Positions 8,631-18,560 of a stretch of DNA of 46,060 nt are shown here, piece by piece (positions within the stretch are counted from its first letter, which is position 1; the number at the start of each line of letters is the position of its first letter). The notes beneath the pieces were generated by a model. That model made no database searches. It was not told where the DNA came from and saw nothing but the letters and a program-made list of their open reading frames with translations. The DNA comes from Beijerinckiaceae bacterium (lineage in GTDB: Bacteria > Pseudomonadota > Alphaproteobacteria > Rhizobiales > Beijerinckiaceae). The stretch is taken from the NCBI GenBank assembly GCA_947453205.1, contig CANGFT010000032.1:1-46060 (forward strand), read 5' to 3'. The translations under genes were made by a program, and so were the position numbers.

Positions 8631-9986
8631 TCACACTGTACCATGAGAATTCAAGAGATGATCGAGCGAAATGGACTGGACGGCGGCCAGCTCCTCCACC
8701 AGCACGCTGATCGCCTGGTCGATCTGTTCGGGGGCATGGGCGGCGCTGATGAAGAACCTGACGCGCGCCGACCCATCGGGAACGCCCGGGGGCAGCACGG
8801 GGAAGGCGTTGATGTTCCGCTCGAACAGCCGCTGGGTCAGGGCGACGGTCCGCACGGGATCGCCCACCATCACAGGAATGATGCCAAGGCCGCCGCTGGT
8901 CCCCACATCGAGGCCGCGGGACCTGGCCAGTTCGAAGAACGCGCGCGAGCGGGCCTGCACCAGCGCCACGCGCTCGGGTTCGCGGCGCATGATCTCGATC
9001 GCCGTCGTGGCGGCCACCGCGACGCCCGCAGGCAGGCCCACGCTATAGACGAAGCCCGGCGCATGATGCTTCAGAAGATCCACGATCACATGCGAGGCGG
9101 CCACATAACCGCCGCAACTCACCAGCGCCTTCGAGAGGGTGCCCACCCAAAGATCGACATCGCTCGGCCTCACCCCCTGCTGTTCGAACACGCCCCGACC
9201 TGTTGCGCCCAGAACGCCGAGCCCATGGGCGTCATCCACCATCAGGACGGCGGCGTGGCGGCGCTTGATGTCGATGAGCCGCGCCAGATCAGGGCAATCT
9301 CCATCCATGGAGAAAAGCCCTTCGGTCACGATCATGACCCGCTCGAAGCGGTCACGCTCGTCCTCGAGGATCGACTCCACAGCGTCCAGATCATTGTGCG
9401 GAAAGGATCGTCGGGCGGCGCCGCAGAGCTTGGCCCCCATGACGATGCAATTATGGCTCAAGGCGTCGAAAATGATGAGATCCTTCGGCCCCATGAGCGT
9501 GGCCAGCGTGGAGAGGACGCCAGCATGGCCGGAGACGAAGGCTATGGCCGCATCGGCCTCATAAAGCCCGGCCAGAGCCGCCTCAAGATCGCCATGGACC
9601 CTGCGCTCGCCCGCGCTGATCCGGCTCGCGGACACCGAGGAGCCGAAGGTGCGGGTGGCCCTGTCGGCGGCGTCAAGGATCAGGGGGTGACGATTGAGGC
9701 CGAGGTAATCATAGGAGGCGAAATTGAGCCGCTCGACGCCATCGATGATGGTCGTCGCGCCCGCCGCCCCGTCATGGAGCCGGTAATGGGGGTCGGGGAA
9801 CCGCACCTTCGAGCCGAAATTCCGCTGCGCCAGCATCTGGCGATAAAGCGGATGGTTCTCGAAGGATGTCATATGCTGGCGGGCGCTCGCGCGCCCCGGC
9901 CGCGAAGCTGAGGACGACACCGCGCTCATGCGGCCAAGCATGCTGTCGTAGTCGCTGTCCCGCATAGGCTTTTCGTCCTGGCCCAT
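8631..9986 (-). CDS. rkpG: RkpG-like alpha-oxoamine synthase (PLP enzyme)
   Basis: A 451-residue fold-type I PLP enzyme of the alpha-oxoamine synthase family (8-amino-7-oxononanoate synthase, 2-amino-3-ketobutyrate ligase, serine palmitoyltransferase). Visible landmarks are NFASYDYLGLNRHP near the N-terminus, VDDAHGLGVLG (Asp and His contacting the cofactor) and GTLSKALVSCGG with the Schiff-base lysine. These enzymes condense an acyl thioester with an amino acid, losing CO2. The gene starts 6 bp after the stop of the RkpA-like synthase, with AAGGG as ribosome site. In Sinorhizobium the rkpA-rkpG pair belongs to capsular K-antigen synthesis. As the synthase has no thioesterase, this enzyme is the likely release step, giving an amino-ketone lipid; that part is inference. 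An ordinary BioF role is unlikely because no other biotin gene is nearby. Confidence 0.8.
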   Translation of the reverse strand: MGQDEKPMRDSDYDSMLGRMSAVSSSASRPGRASARQHMTSFENHPLYRQMLAQRNFGSKVRFPDPHYRLHDGAAGATTIIDGVERLNFASYDYLGLNRHPLILDAADRATRTFGSSVSASRISAGERRVHGDLEAALAGLYEADAAIAFVSGHAGVLSTLATLMGPKDLIIFDALSHNCIVMGAKLCGAARRSFPHNDLDAVESILEDERDRFERVMIVTEGLFSMDGDCPDLARLIDIKRRHAAVLMVDDAHGLGVLGATGRGVFEQQGVRPSDVDLWVGTLSKALVSCGGYVAASHVIVDLLKHHAPGFVYSVGLPAGVAVAATTAIEIMRREPERVALVQARSRAFFELARSRGLDVGTSGGLGIIPVMVGDPVRTVALTQRLFERNINAFPVLPPGVPDGSARVRFFISAAHAPEQIDQAISVLVEELAAVQSISLDHLLNSHGTV

Positions 9987-9992
9987 GGCGGC

Positions 9993-12900
9993 TCACCCTT
10001 TCGTGGCGCTCTGCGGCGGGCTTGCAGCCTCGCCTGCCGCTTCCGCAGGGCCGCCGTCAGCAGAGCCCATCATCTCGCTCACGATATCGGTTGCAAATGA
10101 GGCGAGAGTGCGCTCGCCGCCGCCGACGACGCGAAGCTGCAGGCCGGTCAGGCGCTCCACGCTGATGACGAGCTCCAGCAGCATGAGGGAATCGAAGCCG
10201 GACTCGGAGAGCGGGCGGTGCGGATCGATCTGGTCCTCCGCCATGCGCAGGATCTGGGCGGCCTCCCGCCGAAGCGCCTTCAGGATGATGGCATGGGTCT
10301 GCGCGCGGCTCTTGCCCCGGATGGCGCTGTCGAGATCATCAAGGCTCTCGGCCTCGCCGCCATCCCGCCACAGGCCGAGCGCCGCATAGGCAGGGCTCTT
10401 GAGCAGCGCCAGCTTGGCCGCCGCCGGGCCGGGGGAGATCATCGTATAGAATTGCAGGGGATCGACCGCATCGCCCAGCGCCAGCAGCCGTCCCAGATGC
10501 GCCAGCGCCTCCGCAGCCCTGACCCCGATGACGCCGGTCGAGCGCTGCAGGCGCTCGCCCAACTTGCGGTCGCGGGCGATGAGGCCGACGTCCGATATCG
10601 CCCCCCAGCCGATGGCGAGGCCAGGTCGGCCCGATTGGCGACGGCGCCGGGCGAAACCTTCCAGATAGGCGTTGGCCGCCACATAGGCCGCCTGACCGGG
10701 ACTGCCGATCACGGTGGTCGCCGAGGAATAAAGAACAAAGAAGTCGAGATCCTGATCGGCGGTCGCGGCGTCGAGGTTCAAGGCGCCGTCGATCTTGGTC
10801 TCAAGCACCGCACGCAGACGCGGCCCTTCAAGCCCGGCGATGAGCCCGTCATCGAGCTGCACTGCGGCGTGTATGACGCCGCGCAGCGGGCCATGGTCGC
10901 GCGCAAGGCGCAAGGTCAAGGCCTTCACCGCCTGCCCGTCGCGCACATCAAGCGCCTCGGTGAGCACGGTCACGCCAGAAGCGCGCAGCGTCTCCAGCTC
11001 GTCCTTCAGCGCCTCTTCGATCACGCCCCTGCGCGACGCCAGGACCAGCGTGGTCGCGCCCTTCCGCGCGAGCCATTGGGCCGTGGCGAATCCAAGGCCG
11101 CTCAGGCCCCCAACGATGAGATAAGCGCCAGGCCTGGCGTTGAAATCAGCCGCCATGCTGTCGGCGACGGCATATCTGGCGGGGCGGATGACGATCTTGC
11201 CGACATGTTCGGACGCCTGCATCGCGCGGAAGGCGGAGCCGATCTCATGCGCCTCGCAGATCTGATGGGGAAGCGGCCGCAACTGTCCAGCCGCGAACAA
11301 TTCCACGAGTTCGCCCATGATGCGCTCGGCGCCCTTGCGGTCAAAGCTCAGGAACTCGTCGAGATCGACGCCCATATAGGTGATGTTGCGCACGAAGGGA
11401 CGAAGGCCGAGGTGCGTATTGTCCAGAAAATCCTTCTTGCCGAGTTCGACGAAACGACCGAAGGGCTTCATCAGATCAAAAGTCGCGAGCATGGCCGCGC
11501 CATCGAGCGAATTGAGCGCGACATCGACGCCGCCGACCGCAGCGCGCACGGATTCGACGAAACGCTGGCCGCGCGAGTCGAAGACAAGATCCGCCCCCTG
11601 CGTGAGGGCGAGCCTGCGGCGGGCCTCGCTGCTCGCCGTGCCGATGACACGCGCGCCCGCGCGCCTGGCGATCTGGATGGCTGCAAGCCCCACGCCGCCG
11701 GCGGCGCCATGGATCAGCACGTCATCGCCCGCGCGCAGATGGGCGCGCTCGATAAGGCTGTGCCATGCCGTCGCGAAGGCGACGGGAATGGTGGCGGCGG
11801 CCTCGAGCGAAAGCGACGCGGGAATGGGCGTGAATTGCCAGGCGGGCGCCGTCACATGCGAAGCAAGGGCGCCGCTGGCGAAACCCATGACCCGGTCCCC
11901 GATGCTGAGCCCCTCGACCTTTTCGCCGACCCGCACCACGACGCCCGAACATTCAAACCCAAGGGAGGCGTTGGTGAGGCCGGCCTGTAGGATCTCGTCA
12001 TCGAGCACCCCGAGCCCCACCAGCACATCGCGGAAATTCAGCCCCGTGGCCGCCACTTCGATCTCGATTTCGTCGGGCCGGGGCGCGATGCGGCGCTCCC
12101 TGATCCATTCGAAGCTCTCGACGCGCCCGGACTGGCGGAAGCGCAGCCGGCTTCGCTCCTCCGGCCCCAGCGGCGCGCTGGCCGACAGGCCGCGCCAGAC
12201 GCGCTCGACGCTGACGCCATCGCCTCCAATGGAGATGTCGCGCTCGCCATGAGCCTGCGCAAGCACGCTGCGAAGATCCAGAGATTCGACGTCGCAGCCC
12301 ACATGGATGAGGCGCAGGTCCACCGCCGGATATTCATTGATGGCGACCTGCGCAAAACCGCGCAGCGCGACGTCTTCCGGACGAGCGGCCCCGCCTGCTT
12401 CGGCTTTCGTCATCAGCAATACGGCGACCTCGCGCGATGCGCCGACGGTCAACTGCAGAATGTCCCTGAGGGTCTCGATGCGCCGGGCGACTTCCTCCGC
12501 CGCAGGAAGCCCGCATCCATGCGGAGCCACATAAACTGTCAGCGGCTCGTTGGCGGGAACGGAATCCATCCATTCCGCCAGGCCCGCGACAGCCGCCTCC
12601 GGATCAAGCAGCCCCGCGCCCTCCAGCCCCCAGGCTGCGATCAGCGCGGCGTCGTCCGCGATGACGAATTCGGTGCGGCTGACCTCCTCTTCACCTGCAT
12701 ATCCGGGCGGCGAGGCCTCGCCGGTGACGAGCGCCGCAAGGCCCCCGCCAAGCTCGGTGACCCCCAGCTCACGCACGCCGCATTGTTTGAGCGCGCTGAC
12801 CGCGCGTCTGGACGAGGTCGGCGCGAGCGCAGGAAGGCCAGACGCGCTGTCGACGAACCACTCTTTCCAGACCCCAAGCAGGACATCCTGAAAGGCTTCC

Positions 12901-15900
12901 GCCAGAGGAAGCGCAATGAGGATGGTCGCGGCGGGCGCGAGCAGGCTGCAGGCTTTCTCCAGCATCGCCTGCGATCGGCCGACTGGGCCGGAGAGCGCGA
13001 GCCCGACCAGCGCGTCGAACGGCGCAGACCCATGCCGGGAATCACCCATGTTTTCGAGATCAAGCAGGGCGAGCGCGCTCAGGCCCCATGAGGCCTCGAC
13101 CCCGTCCATCCGCGCTTTGCCGGACACGGCGACCGTCACCTCCGCGCGGCCGCTGTCCACCAATGGCGCAAGGACGCGCGCGAGCCCGGCCGACTCTGGC
13201 TCAAGAGCCAGAATGCGCAGCACGCGCCCATGATGCGCGCTGAGCTGGTCAAGCCCCTGCGTCAAGGCCGCCACGGAAGGGGCGAGCGCGCAGGAGGCGC
13301 TTGCATATCTGCGCAGAAGGGAGACGGGCGGGGCGATGAACTGGCCCGTGCGCAGGAGGGAGCCCGCCGCGCTCATGGCGATCGAAGCGGCCTGAATCTC
13401 GAAACTGGCCTCGGGATGACGCTGCATCAGCATGGACAGCAATGCGCCGGGCGCAGGCAGATCCAGCGGCTTCAGCGCGCTGCCCTCATCGAGCAGGCCG
13501 CCGTCAGCAAGCACAGTCACAAGAGACTCGAAATAGGGCTTCGCCGCCTCCGCGATCCCCGCATGTCCGCGCAAATCGGTCAGGCTGGCGGCGCCTGTCT
13601 CCTTCAAGGCGTCTTCAAGCGTGCGATGCGCAAGCGACAGGCAGAAGGCGCGCGTCAGGAGCCAGGCCTTGGGGGCCTCCCCCCCGCCAGGTCCATGCTG
13701 GACGGCGGCGAGGGCGCCTGACGACGATCCCCCTCCAAGCGCGATCGAGGCCCGCCGGAACGTGCGGTCATGGACGCTGGCTCTTGCGAACCATACGGCG
13801 CGCAGCACAGCCCCCTCGACGGAGGCGACAAGCGCGCCGTCCTCGCCAAGGAAATTGATCGACACCGTTTTATAGCGGTCTGTTTCGTGCGTGAGATGCG
13901 TGATCGCCTGATGGATTTTGGCGCCCGGCTCAAACACAGCGACCTTATGGAACCGCACCGGCAGATGCGCCTTCGTCTCACCATCACGCTGCGGCCGCGA
14001 AATGAACAGGCCATGGAACGCGGCATCGAACGAGATGGGGTTGAGGACGTGAACATCGGTGAAAGCGCCGAGCCCGCCCGCAGGCTGGTCGAGCCATGAA
14101 TGGCTGGTGAATTCGTCGCGCTCGCAATGGCGCACAAGGCGGAACATCGGACCATAATCAAGGCCCGCACGCAGGGCTTCCGCGTAAACCGCGTCCGGCG
14201 TGTCGGCGCGCATCTCCTCCTTGATCGGCGGGGAAAGACGCTCCGCGCCAGCGCCCGCCAGAACCGTCAATCGCCCGCGCGCGTTCAGCAGCCACTTGTC
14301 CTCCGCGAAACGCTTGCGGCTCCAGATCTCGATGGTCTGCGTCGCTTCGGCGAAGCGCGTCGAGATTTCACGGGTCTCGTCGGCGCCGACGACCAGCGCG
14401 TTCAAAACATCGAAATCAGAAAGCGCGAGGGGAGCAGGGCCGTGAAGATCGCGGCCAGCCGCCAGCGCCATTTCAATGAGGCTTGATGCGGGCGCCACAA
14501 TGACGCCATTGGCCCTATGGTCGCTGAGATAAGGCAGGATCAGCGGATCAAGCAGAGTGCGCCACTCCGGCGAGCCCTGCGCCATGCGCGCGCCAAGGAG
14601 GGGATGGCGCGGCTGGCTTTCGAACACACCGCCGAAGACCGTGAGGGCCTCCGCCGAATGGGTCAGCAAATGCCGGTCGCGCTGGAAGGGATAGCTTGGC
14701 AGGCGCACGGGCTCCAACGGGCCTGGCCCGGCGAGCGCGACAGGGTCGAACCCCGCGCCATTGGCGACGAGCTGGGCAAGGATGCGCAGCACGGGATCGC
14801 TGGCCGCCTCATCACTGCGGTTCAGCGTTTCGAAGACGCGGGCCGAGGCATGCGCGGCGCCGAACACATCGGTCAGGGGACCGGCGAGGATCGGGTGGGG
14901 CCCCACCTCGACGAAGAGATTGGCGCCCTGCTCAAGCGCGGTCGCGACGGCGTCCTTGAAGCGGACGGGCGAGCGGGCGTTGCTCCACCAATAAGCGGCG
15001 TCGAGGGCGGGTCCGCTGGTCACGCCGCCAGTCACGGTCGAAATGAATTTCGCCTGTCCTTCCATCGGCGCAAGATCGGCGAGCCCTTCGATCATGGAGG
15101 CGCGCAGCGGATCCATCGCAGCGGAGTGGAAGGGATAATCCAGATCCAGCTCGATGGATGCGATGCGCTTTTCGCGGCAGTGCCGCGCGAAGGCGCGGAT
15201 CTCATCCTGCGGACCCACGACGGTCGTCGATGTCGGGCTGTTGAGCGCCGCGATTTCAATCTGCGCGCCCGCCGCCGCGATTTGCGCAGCAACGCTTTCA
15301 TCGTCAAGGGCGGCGACCAGCATGAGCCCCGCGCCGCGCACCGTTTCCTGAAGCGTGCTGCGGTGTCGGACGATCTTCAGCGCCTGCTCACGGGTCAGGG
15401 CTCCGCAGCATTCTGCAGCCGCAACCTCGCCGATGCTGTGCCCCAGAACGAGCGACGGCGCCACGCCATACCGCGCGAGCGCCGCGACAAGCGCGGACTG
15501 GATGGCGAAAATGACGGGCTGGATGACAGAGGTTCGCCGGAACCGTTCGGCGTCGAGCCCCTCCTGCAGCGCCTGTGCGATGGACCAGCCGGAGAGGGGC
15601 TGAAAAAGCCCATCAATATCGTCGATCTCGCGTCGGAAAGAGGCGTTGGCCGCATAGGCGGCCTTGCCCATCTCCAGATGCTGCGAGCCATTCCCTGAGA
15701 AAATGAAGGCGCATTTGGCGACGCCGCGCTGCACGCCAGCGGCGAGGCCGGGACCGGCGACGCTGGATTGCGCGAACCCCCGCAGACGCTCGCCCAGGGC
15801 TTCGCGATCCTGCACGCCAGACGCGAGGCGGTGGCTCATCAGGGGTTGCTGATGCATGAGGGCCGCCGCAAGGAGCGGCGCCGAGGCGCCTGTCTCAAGC

Positions 15901-17351
15901 GCCTCGCTCATCTGCGACGCCCGCGCCTTGAGGGCCTCGGGGGTGGCGGCGGACAGAACCATCAGGGTCGGCAGATCCGCAGGAGCATCGGGGAGCGCAG
16001 CGCCTGCCACCAGGGTCGGCCGCATCATGTCGTCCGGCAGGACCGAACGCAGCACGGCATGGGCGTTGGTGCCGCCGAAACCGTAATTGCAGACGCCGGC
16101 GAAGAGCGCGCCCTCGCGCCTGCCCAGCCGCAGCGGCCCCTGCGCGACCCGCAGGTTAAGGTCGGCGAAATCAATCGATGGATTGAGGTTTTCCGAGAAG
16201 AGCGACCGTGTGAAAAGCCCCTGCTCGAGCGCCAGGCTCGTCTTCAGCAGGCTGACCATGCCCGAGGCGGATTCGAGATGGCCGACATTGGACTTCGCCG
16301 ACCCGATCGGCAGCGCTGCATCGCGCTTGCGTCCGAGCGCCCGGCCGATCGCCATGGCCTCGACGGGATCGCCCACCTGGGTTCCCGTGCCATGCGCTTC
16401 AACGAAGGACAGCGCATCCGGCGTCACTTCAAGCGCGTCATAAAGCTCCTCCATCAGACGGCGCTGCCCCTCGCTCGAGGGAAGCGCGATGCCGGAGGTG
16501 CGGCCATCGGAGTTCAGCGCGCAGCCAAGAATGAAGGACCGTGCGCGCAGACCCAGCGCGGCGGCCTCATCGCCCCGCGCGAGCAGCATCGCCGCGCCGC
16601 CTTCCGAGCGGACATAACCATCCGCCTGGGCCGAGAAGGGCCGTGACAGGCCCGTCGGCGAGATCATCCGCGCCTGCGCGAAGCCAATGAAGGGAACCGG
16701 CGACAGGAGAAGGTTGACGCCCGCCACCACCGCAAGATCGATCTCGCCCGCATCAAGCGCGGCCATGGCCTGGTGTAGCGCCGCCAGCGAAGAGGAGCAG
16801 GCGGTGTCGATGGTGACGCTCGGCCCATGGAAATCGTAGACATAGGAAATGCGGTTGGCCAGGATCGAGAGCGAATTGCCGGTCATGAAATGGCTCTCGA
16901 TGATGCTCGCATCGAGAGCGGCCGCCCCCTGGTAGTCGACATTGGAGGCGCCGACATAGACGCCGACCTTCTTCGCGCCCAGATGCGCTGGCGCGACGCC
17001 CGCATCCTCGAAGGCCTGCCACACGAGCTCCAGCAAAAGACGCTGCTGAGGGTCGGTCTGCGCGCCTTCGCGCGAGGACATGCCGAAGGGAATCGGATCA
17101 AACTCAAAGGGATCGTCGAGATAGCCGCCCGCGAAACTATAGGTGAAGCCGGGCGCGGGCTCGCCCTCGCGCAAGAAGCGCTCGACGCTCCAGCGACCCG
17201 TCGGCGCCTTGCGGATGACGTTCCGCTCCTCGACGAGAAGTCGCCAGAACGCGTCGAGGGAGGGCGCACCGGGCAGGCGACAGGAGGCGCCCACCATGGC
17301 GATGGGGCTTCGTCCCTGCTCAGAGCCGGTTGCTGGGCGCTTCGTGTTCAA
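9993..17351 (-). CDS. rkpA: RkpA-like multidomain fatty-acid/polyketide synthase
   Basis: A 2452-residue megasynthase with the animal-FAS order. Ketosynthase, about 15-430: DTACSSSL with Cys near 184, EAHGTGT near 321, NVGHLES near 357. Acyltransferase, about 540-860: GHSIGEVAAAE with Ser near 637, and YPFHS, which suggests malonyl. Dehydratase, about 905-1190: HRANGVIVAP near 944 and FDAAFHG. Methyltransferase-like region, about 1200-1550, whose SAM motif is lost (RVLRILALEPES instead of a GxGxG type). Structural pseudo-KR, about 1580-1730. Enoylreductase, about 1770-2050: GLNFRDVLVGLG and AAGGVGLAA. Ketoreductase, about 2070-2260: VGGLSGLGFA, then YSSA and AAYVAANAY. Acyl carrier protein, about 2345-2415: GFDSLMLLEL. 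There is no thioesterase. All reductive sites look intact, so a saturated chain is likely. The start appears to be TTG 17351, because a stop lies upstream in frame and the next ATG would cut into the KS. Length and order match Sinorhizobium RkpA. Confidence 0.88.
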   Translation of the reverse strand: MNTKRPATGSEQGRSPIAMVGASCRLPGAPSLDAFWRLLVEERNVIRKAPTGRWSVERFLREGEPAPGFTYSFAGGYLDDPFEFDPIPFGMSSREGAQTDPQQRLLLELVWQAFEDAGVAPAHLGAKKVGVYVGASNVDYQGAAALDASIIESHFMTGNSLSILANRISYVYDFHGPSVTIDTACSSSLAALHQAMAALDAGEIDLAVVAGVNLLLSPVPFIGFAQARMISPTGLSRPFSAQADGYVRSEGGAAMLLARGDEAAALGLRARSFILGCALNSDGRTSGIALPSSEGQRRLMEELYDALEVTPDALSFVEAHGTGTQVGDPVEAMAIGRALGRKRDAALPIGSAKSNVGHLESASGMVSLLKTSLALEQGLFTRSLFSENLNPSIDFADLNLRVAQGPLRLGRREGALFAGVCNYGFGGTNAHAVLRSVLPDDMMRPTLVAGAALPDAPADLPTLMVLSAATPEALKARASQMSEALETGASAPLLAAALMHQQPLMSHRLASGVQDREALGERLRGFAQSSVAGPGLAAGVQRGVAKCAFIFSGNGSQHLEMGKAAYAANASFRREIDDIDGLFQPLSGWSIAQALQEGLDAERFRRTSVIQPVIFAIQSALVAALARYGVAPSLVLGHSIGEVAAAECCGALTREQALKIVRHRSTLQETVRGAGLMLVAALDDESVAAQIAAAGAQIEIAALNSPTSTTVVGPQDEIRAFARHCREKRIASIELDLDYPFHSAAMDPLRASMIEGLADLAPMEGQAKFISTVTGGVTSGPALDAAYWWSNARSPVRFKDAVATALEQGANLFVEVGPHPILAGPLTDVFGAAHASARVFETLNRSDEAASDPVLRILAQLVANGAGFDPVALAGPGPLEPVRLPSYPFQRDRHLLTHSAEALTVFGGVFESQPRHPLLGARMAQGSPEWRTLLDPLILPYLSDHRANGVIVAPASSLIEMALAAGRDLHGPAPLALSDFDVLNALVVGADETREISTRFAEATQTIEIWSRKRFAEDKWLLNARGRLTVLAGAGAERLSPPIKEEMRADTPDAVYAEALRAGLDYGPMFRLVRHCERDEFTSHSWLDQPAGGLGAFTDVHVLNPISFDAAFHGLFISRPQRDGETKAHLPVRFHKVAVFEPGAKIHQAITHLTHETDRYKTVSINFLGEDGALVASVEGAVLRAVWFARASVHDRTFRRASIALGGGSSSGALAAVQHGPGGGEAPKAWLLTRAFCLSLAHRTLEDALKETGAASLTDLRGHAGIAEAAKPYFESLVTVLADGGLLDEGSALKPLDLPAPGALLSMLMQRHPEASFEIQAASIAMSAAGSLLRTGQFIAPPVSLLRRYASASCALAPSVAALTQGLDQLSAHHGRVLRILALEPESAGLARVLAPLVDSGRAEVTVAVSGKARMDGVEASWGLSALALLDLENMGDSRHGSAPFDALVGLALSGPVGRSQAMLEKACSLLAPAATILIALPLAEAFQDVLLGVWKEWFVDSASGLPALAPTSSRRAVSALKQCGVRELGVTELGGGLAALVTGEASPPGYAGEEEVSRTEFVIADDAALIAAWGLEGAGLLDPEAAVAGLAEWMDSVPANEPLTVYVAPHGCGLPAAEEVARRIETLRDILQLTVGASREVAVLLMTKAEAGGAARPEDVALRGFAQVAINEYPAVDLRLIHVGCDVESLDLRSVLAQAHGERDISIGGDGVSVERVWRGLSASAPLGPEERSRLRFRQSGRVESFEWIRERRIAPRPDEIEIEVAATGLNFRDVLVGLGVLDDEILQAGLTNASLGFECSGVVVRVGEKVEGLSIGDRVMGFASGALASHVTAPAWQFTPIPASLSLEAAATIPVAFATAWHSLIERAHLRAGDDVLIHGAAGGVGLAAIQIARRAGARVIGTASSEARRRLALTQGADLVFDSRGQRFVESVRAAVGGVDVALNSLDGAAMLATFDLMKPFGRFVELGKKDFLDNTHLGLRPFVRNITYMGVDLDEFLSFDRKGAERIMGELVELFAAGQLRPLPHQICEAHEIGSAFRAMQASEHVGKIVIRPARYAVADSMAADFNARPGAYLIVGGLSGLGFATAQWLARKGATTLVLASRRGVIEEALKDELETLRASGVTVLTEALDVRDGQAVKALTLRLARDHGPLRGVIHAAVQLDDGLIAGLEGPRLRAVLETKIDGALNLDAATADQDLDFFVLYSSATTVIGSPGQAAYVAANAYLEGFARRRRQSGRPGLAIGWGAISDVGLIARDRKLGERLQRSTGVIGVRAAEALAHLGRLLALGDAVDPLQFYTMISPGPAAAKLALLKSPAYAALGLWRDGGEAESLDDLDSAIRGKSRAQTHAIILKALRREAAQILRMAEDQIDPHRPLSESGFDSLMLLELVISVERLTGLQLRVVGGGERTLASFATDIVSEMMGSADGGPAEAAGEAASPPQSATKG

Positions 17352-17378
17352 GGAGAAACCGATCCGCTCATGGCGCGC

Positions 17379-18560
17379 CTATTTGCCGGACAGCCGATAG
17401 ACGGCGGCTGACGCGCTGACGGGACCAACGACCTGCCCCATGAGCTGCAGCGCCTTTTCGAGGTCGGATGTCGGAGCATTGCTCACATACAGGACATCAC
17501 CAACAAAGATCGGAAATTTCTGAGCGACGAACAGGCCGTCCGCCGTGCGGGCGTTGAGTTGATAAACGATCGGCGTCCGCCCGCCATCAGGCGCAGGCGG
17601 CAGATTTTCAATGATCTGCCGCGCCGTCTCGTAGGGCTCATACCGCAAGATGAAGACGCCTGTGGGGTCGGCGCGCTGGTCCAGAAGGCCGCCCGCCTTG
17701 GCCATGGCCTGCGACAGGCTGATCGCCTCCGCGTCGAAGGGGATCTCCGCATTGCGCCCGGTCGCGCCAAAGGCCACGAAAGTCTGGGGCTGACGGATGA
17801 TCGTCACGATGTCATCGGGACGCATGAAGACGTTCTCGGCGGGATCCTGCACGATGCGGGACATGGCCACGCGCGCCGTCGCTTTGCCGCGAGTCAACTG
17901 AATGAATGTCTCGCTGACCGGAGTCCTGATCCCTCCGGCCGAAGCGATGACATCAAGGAGCCTGTCCCCCTTCGTCGACAGCGGCACGCGGGCGCCATTC
18001 GACACCTCGCCAGAGACCGTGACGGAATTGCTGACCGAGCGCGACACGGTGACAAGCGCCTGCGGCTGGATCGCCTTGCCCGCGAGCGCCTGTTCGATCG
18101 ACGCCTGAACACCCGCGCTGTTCTGCCCTGCGACGCGAATGCGCCCGGCGTAGGGAACGGTGATTGAACCATCGCGACCGACCACTTGATCGGGAATCGT
18201 CGCGCTTTTCGATCCCGTCGAGAAACGATCGGTCACTAGCGCAGATGAAAAGAGGCCGCCGGCCGCCGCTTCCCAGATGGTGATGCTCAGGGAGTCGCCG
18301 ACGCCGATCAGCGGATCGAGGGAGGGGCGTTGATCGCCAAAGCTCTTCACAAAGCTGTCGGCCTTTCGCCTCGACAAAATGGCGTTGACCCCCGGGGAAA
18401 TGGTGACAAGCTCAAAACCGCCGCCGCTGGCGTCACGGGAATCCTGAACGATCTCGCCAACGCTGGGGCCTGCGGACGGCAGGGCGGAGCAGCCCGCAAG
18501 AAGGCCGAGGAAAGCCAGCGTCGGGAGCCTCCAGATCAAACTTGCACGCTCAGTCCGCAT
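17379..18560 (-). CDS. Wza/KpsD-family polysaccharide export outer-membrane lipoprotein
   Basis: A 393-residue protein with a lipoprotein signal peptide ending in LAGC (lipidated Cys near residue 24). After this come a Poly_export domain with PLIGVGDSLSITIWEAA and DGSITVPYAGRIRVAGQNSAGV, and SLBB-like segments (VTVSGEVSNGARVPL; TFVAFGATGRNAEIPF). This is the layout of the OMA proteins Wza, CtrA and BexD, which form the outer-membrane pore for capsule or exopolysaccharide. It is the first gene of the leftward capsule operon, 27 bp ahead of the RkpA-like gene. With the KpsE- and KpsM-like proteins it makes up most of an ABC-dependent export path. The start ATG at 18560 gives a full signal peptide. 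Specific naming between Wza and KpsD types is not possible from what I can see. Confidence 0.88.
   Translation of the reverse strand: MRTERASLIWRLPTLAFLGLLAGCSALPSAGPSVGEIVQDSRDASGGGFELVTISPGVNAILSRRKADSFVKSFGDQRPSLDPLIGVGDSLSITIWEAAAGGLFSSALVTDRFSTGSKSATIPDQVVGRDGSITVPYAGRIRVAGQNSAGVQASIEQALAGKAIQPQALVTVSRSVSNSVTVSGEVSNGARVPLSTKGDRLLDVIASAGGIRTPVSETFIQLTRGKATARVAMSRIVQDPAENVFMRPDDIVTIIRQPQTFVAFGATGRNAEIPFDAEAISLSQAMAKAGGLLDQRADPTGVFILRYEPYETARQIIENLPPAPDGGRTPIVYQLNARTADGLFVAQKFPIFVGDVLYVSNAPTSDLEKALQLMGQVVGPVSASAAVYRLSGK

Noticed and set aside
8553-9911. A long rightward open frame (about 450 codons) opposite the RkpG-like gene
   Set aside because: It is antisense to an enzyme with clear PLP motifs. 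Its translation is rich in Arg, Gly, His and Pro with no domain. High-GC DNA commonly leaves such frames open.
10218-11990. Several long rightward open frames opposite the RkpA-like synthase
   Set aside because: They mirror the ER, KR and ACP domains and have shadow-like composition without motifs.
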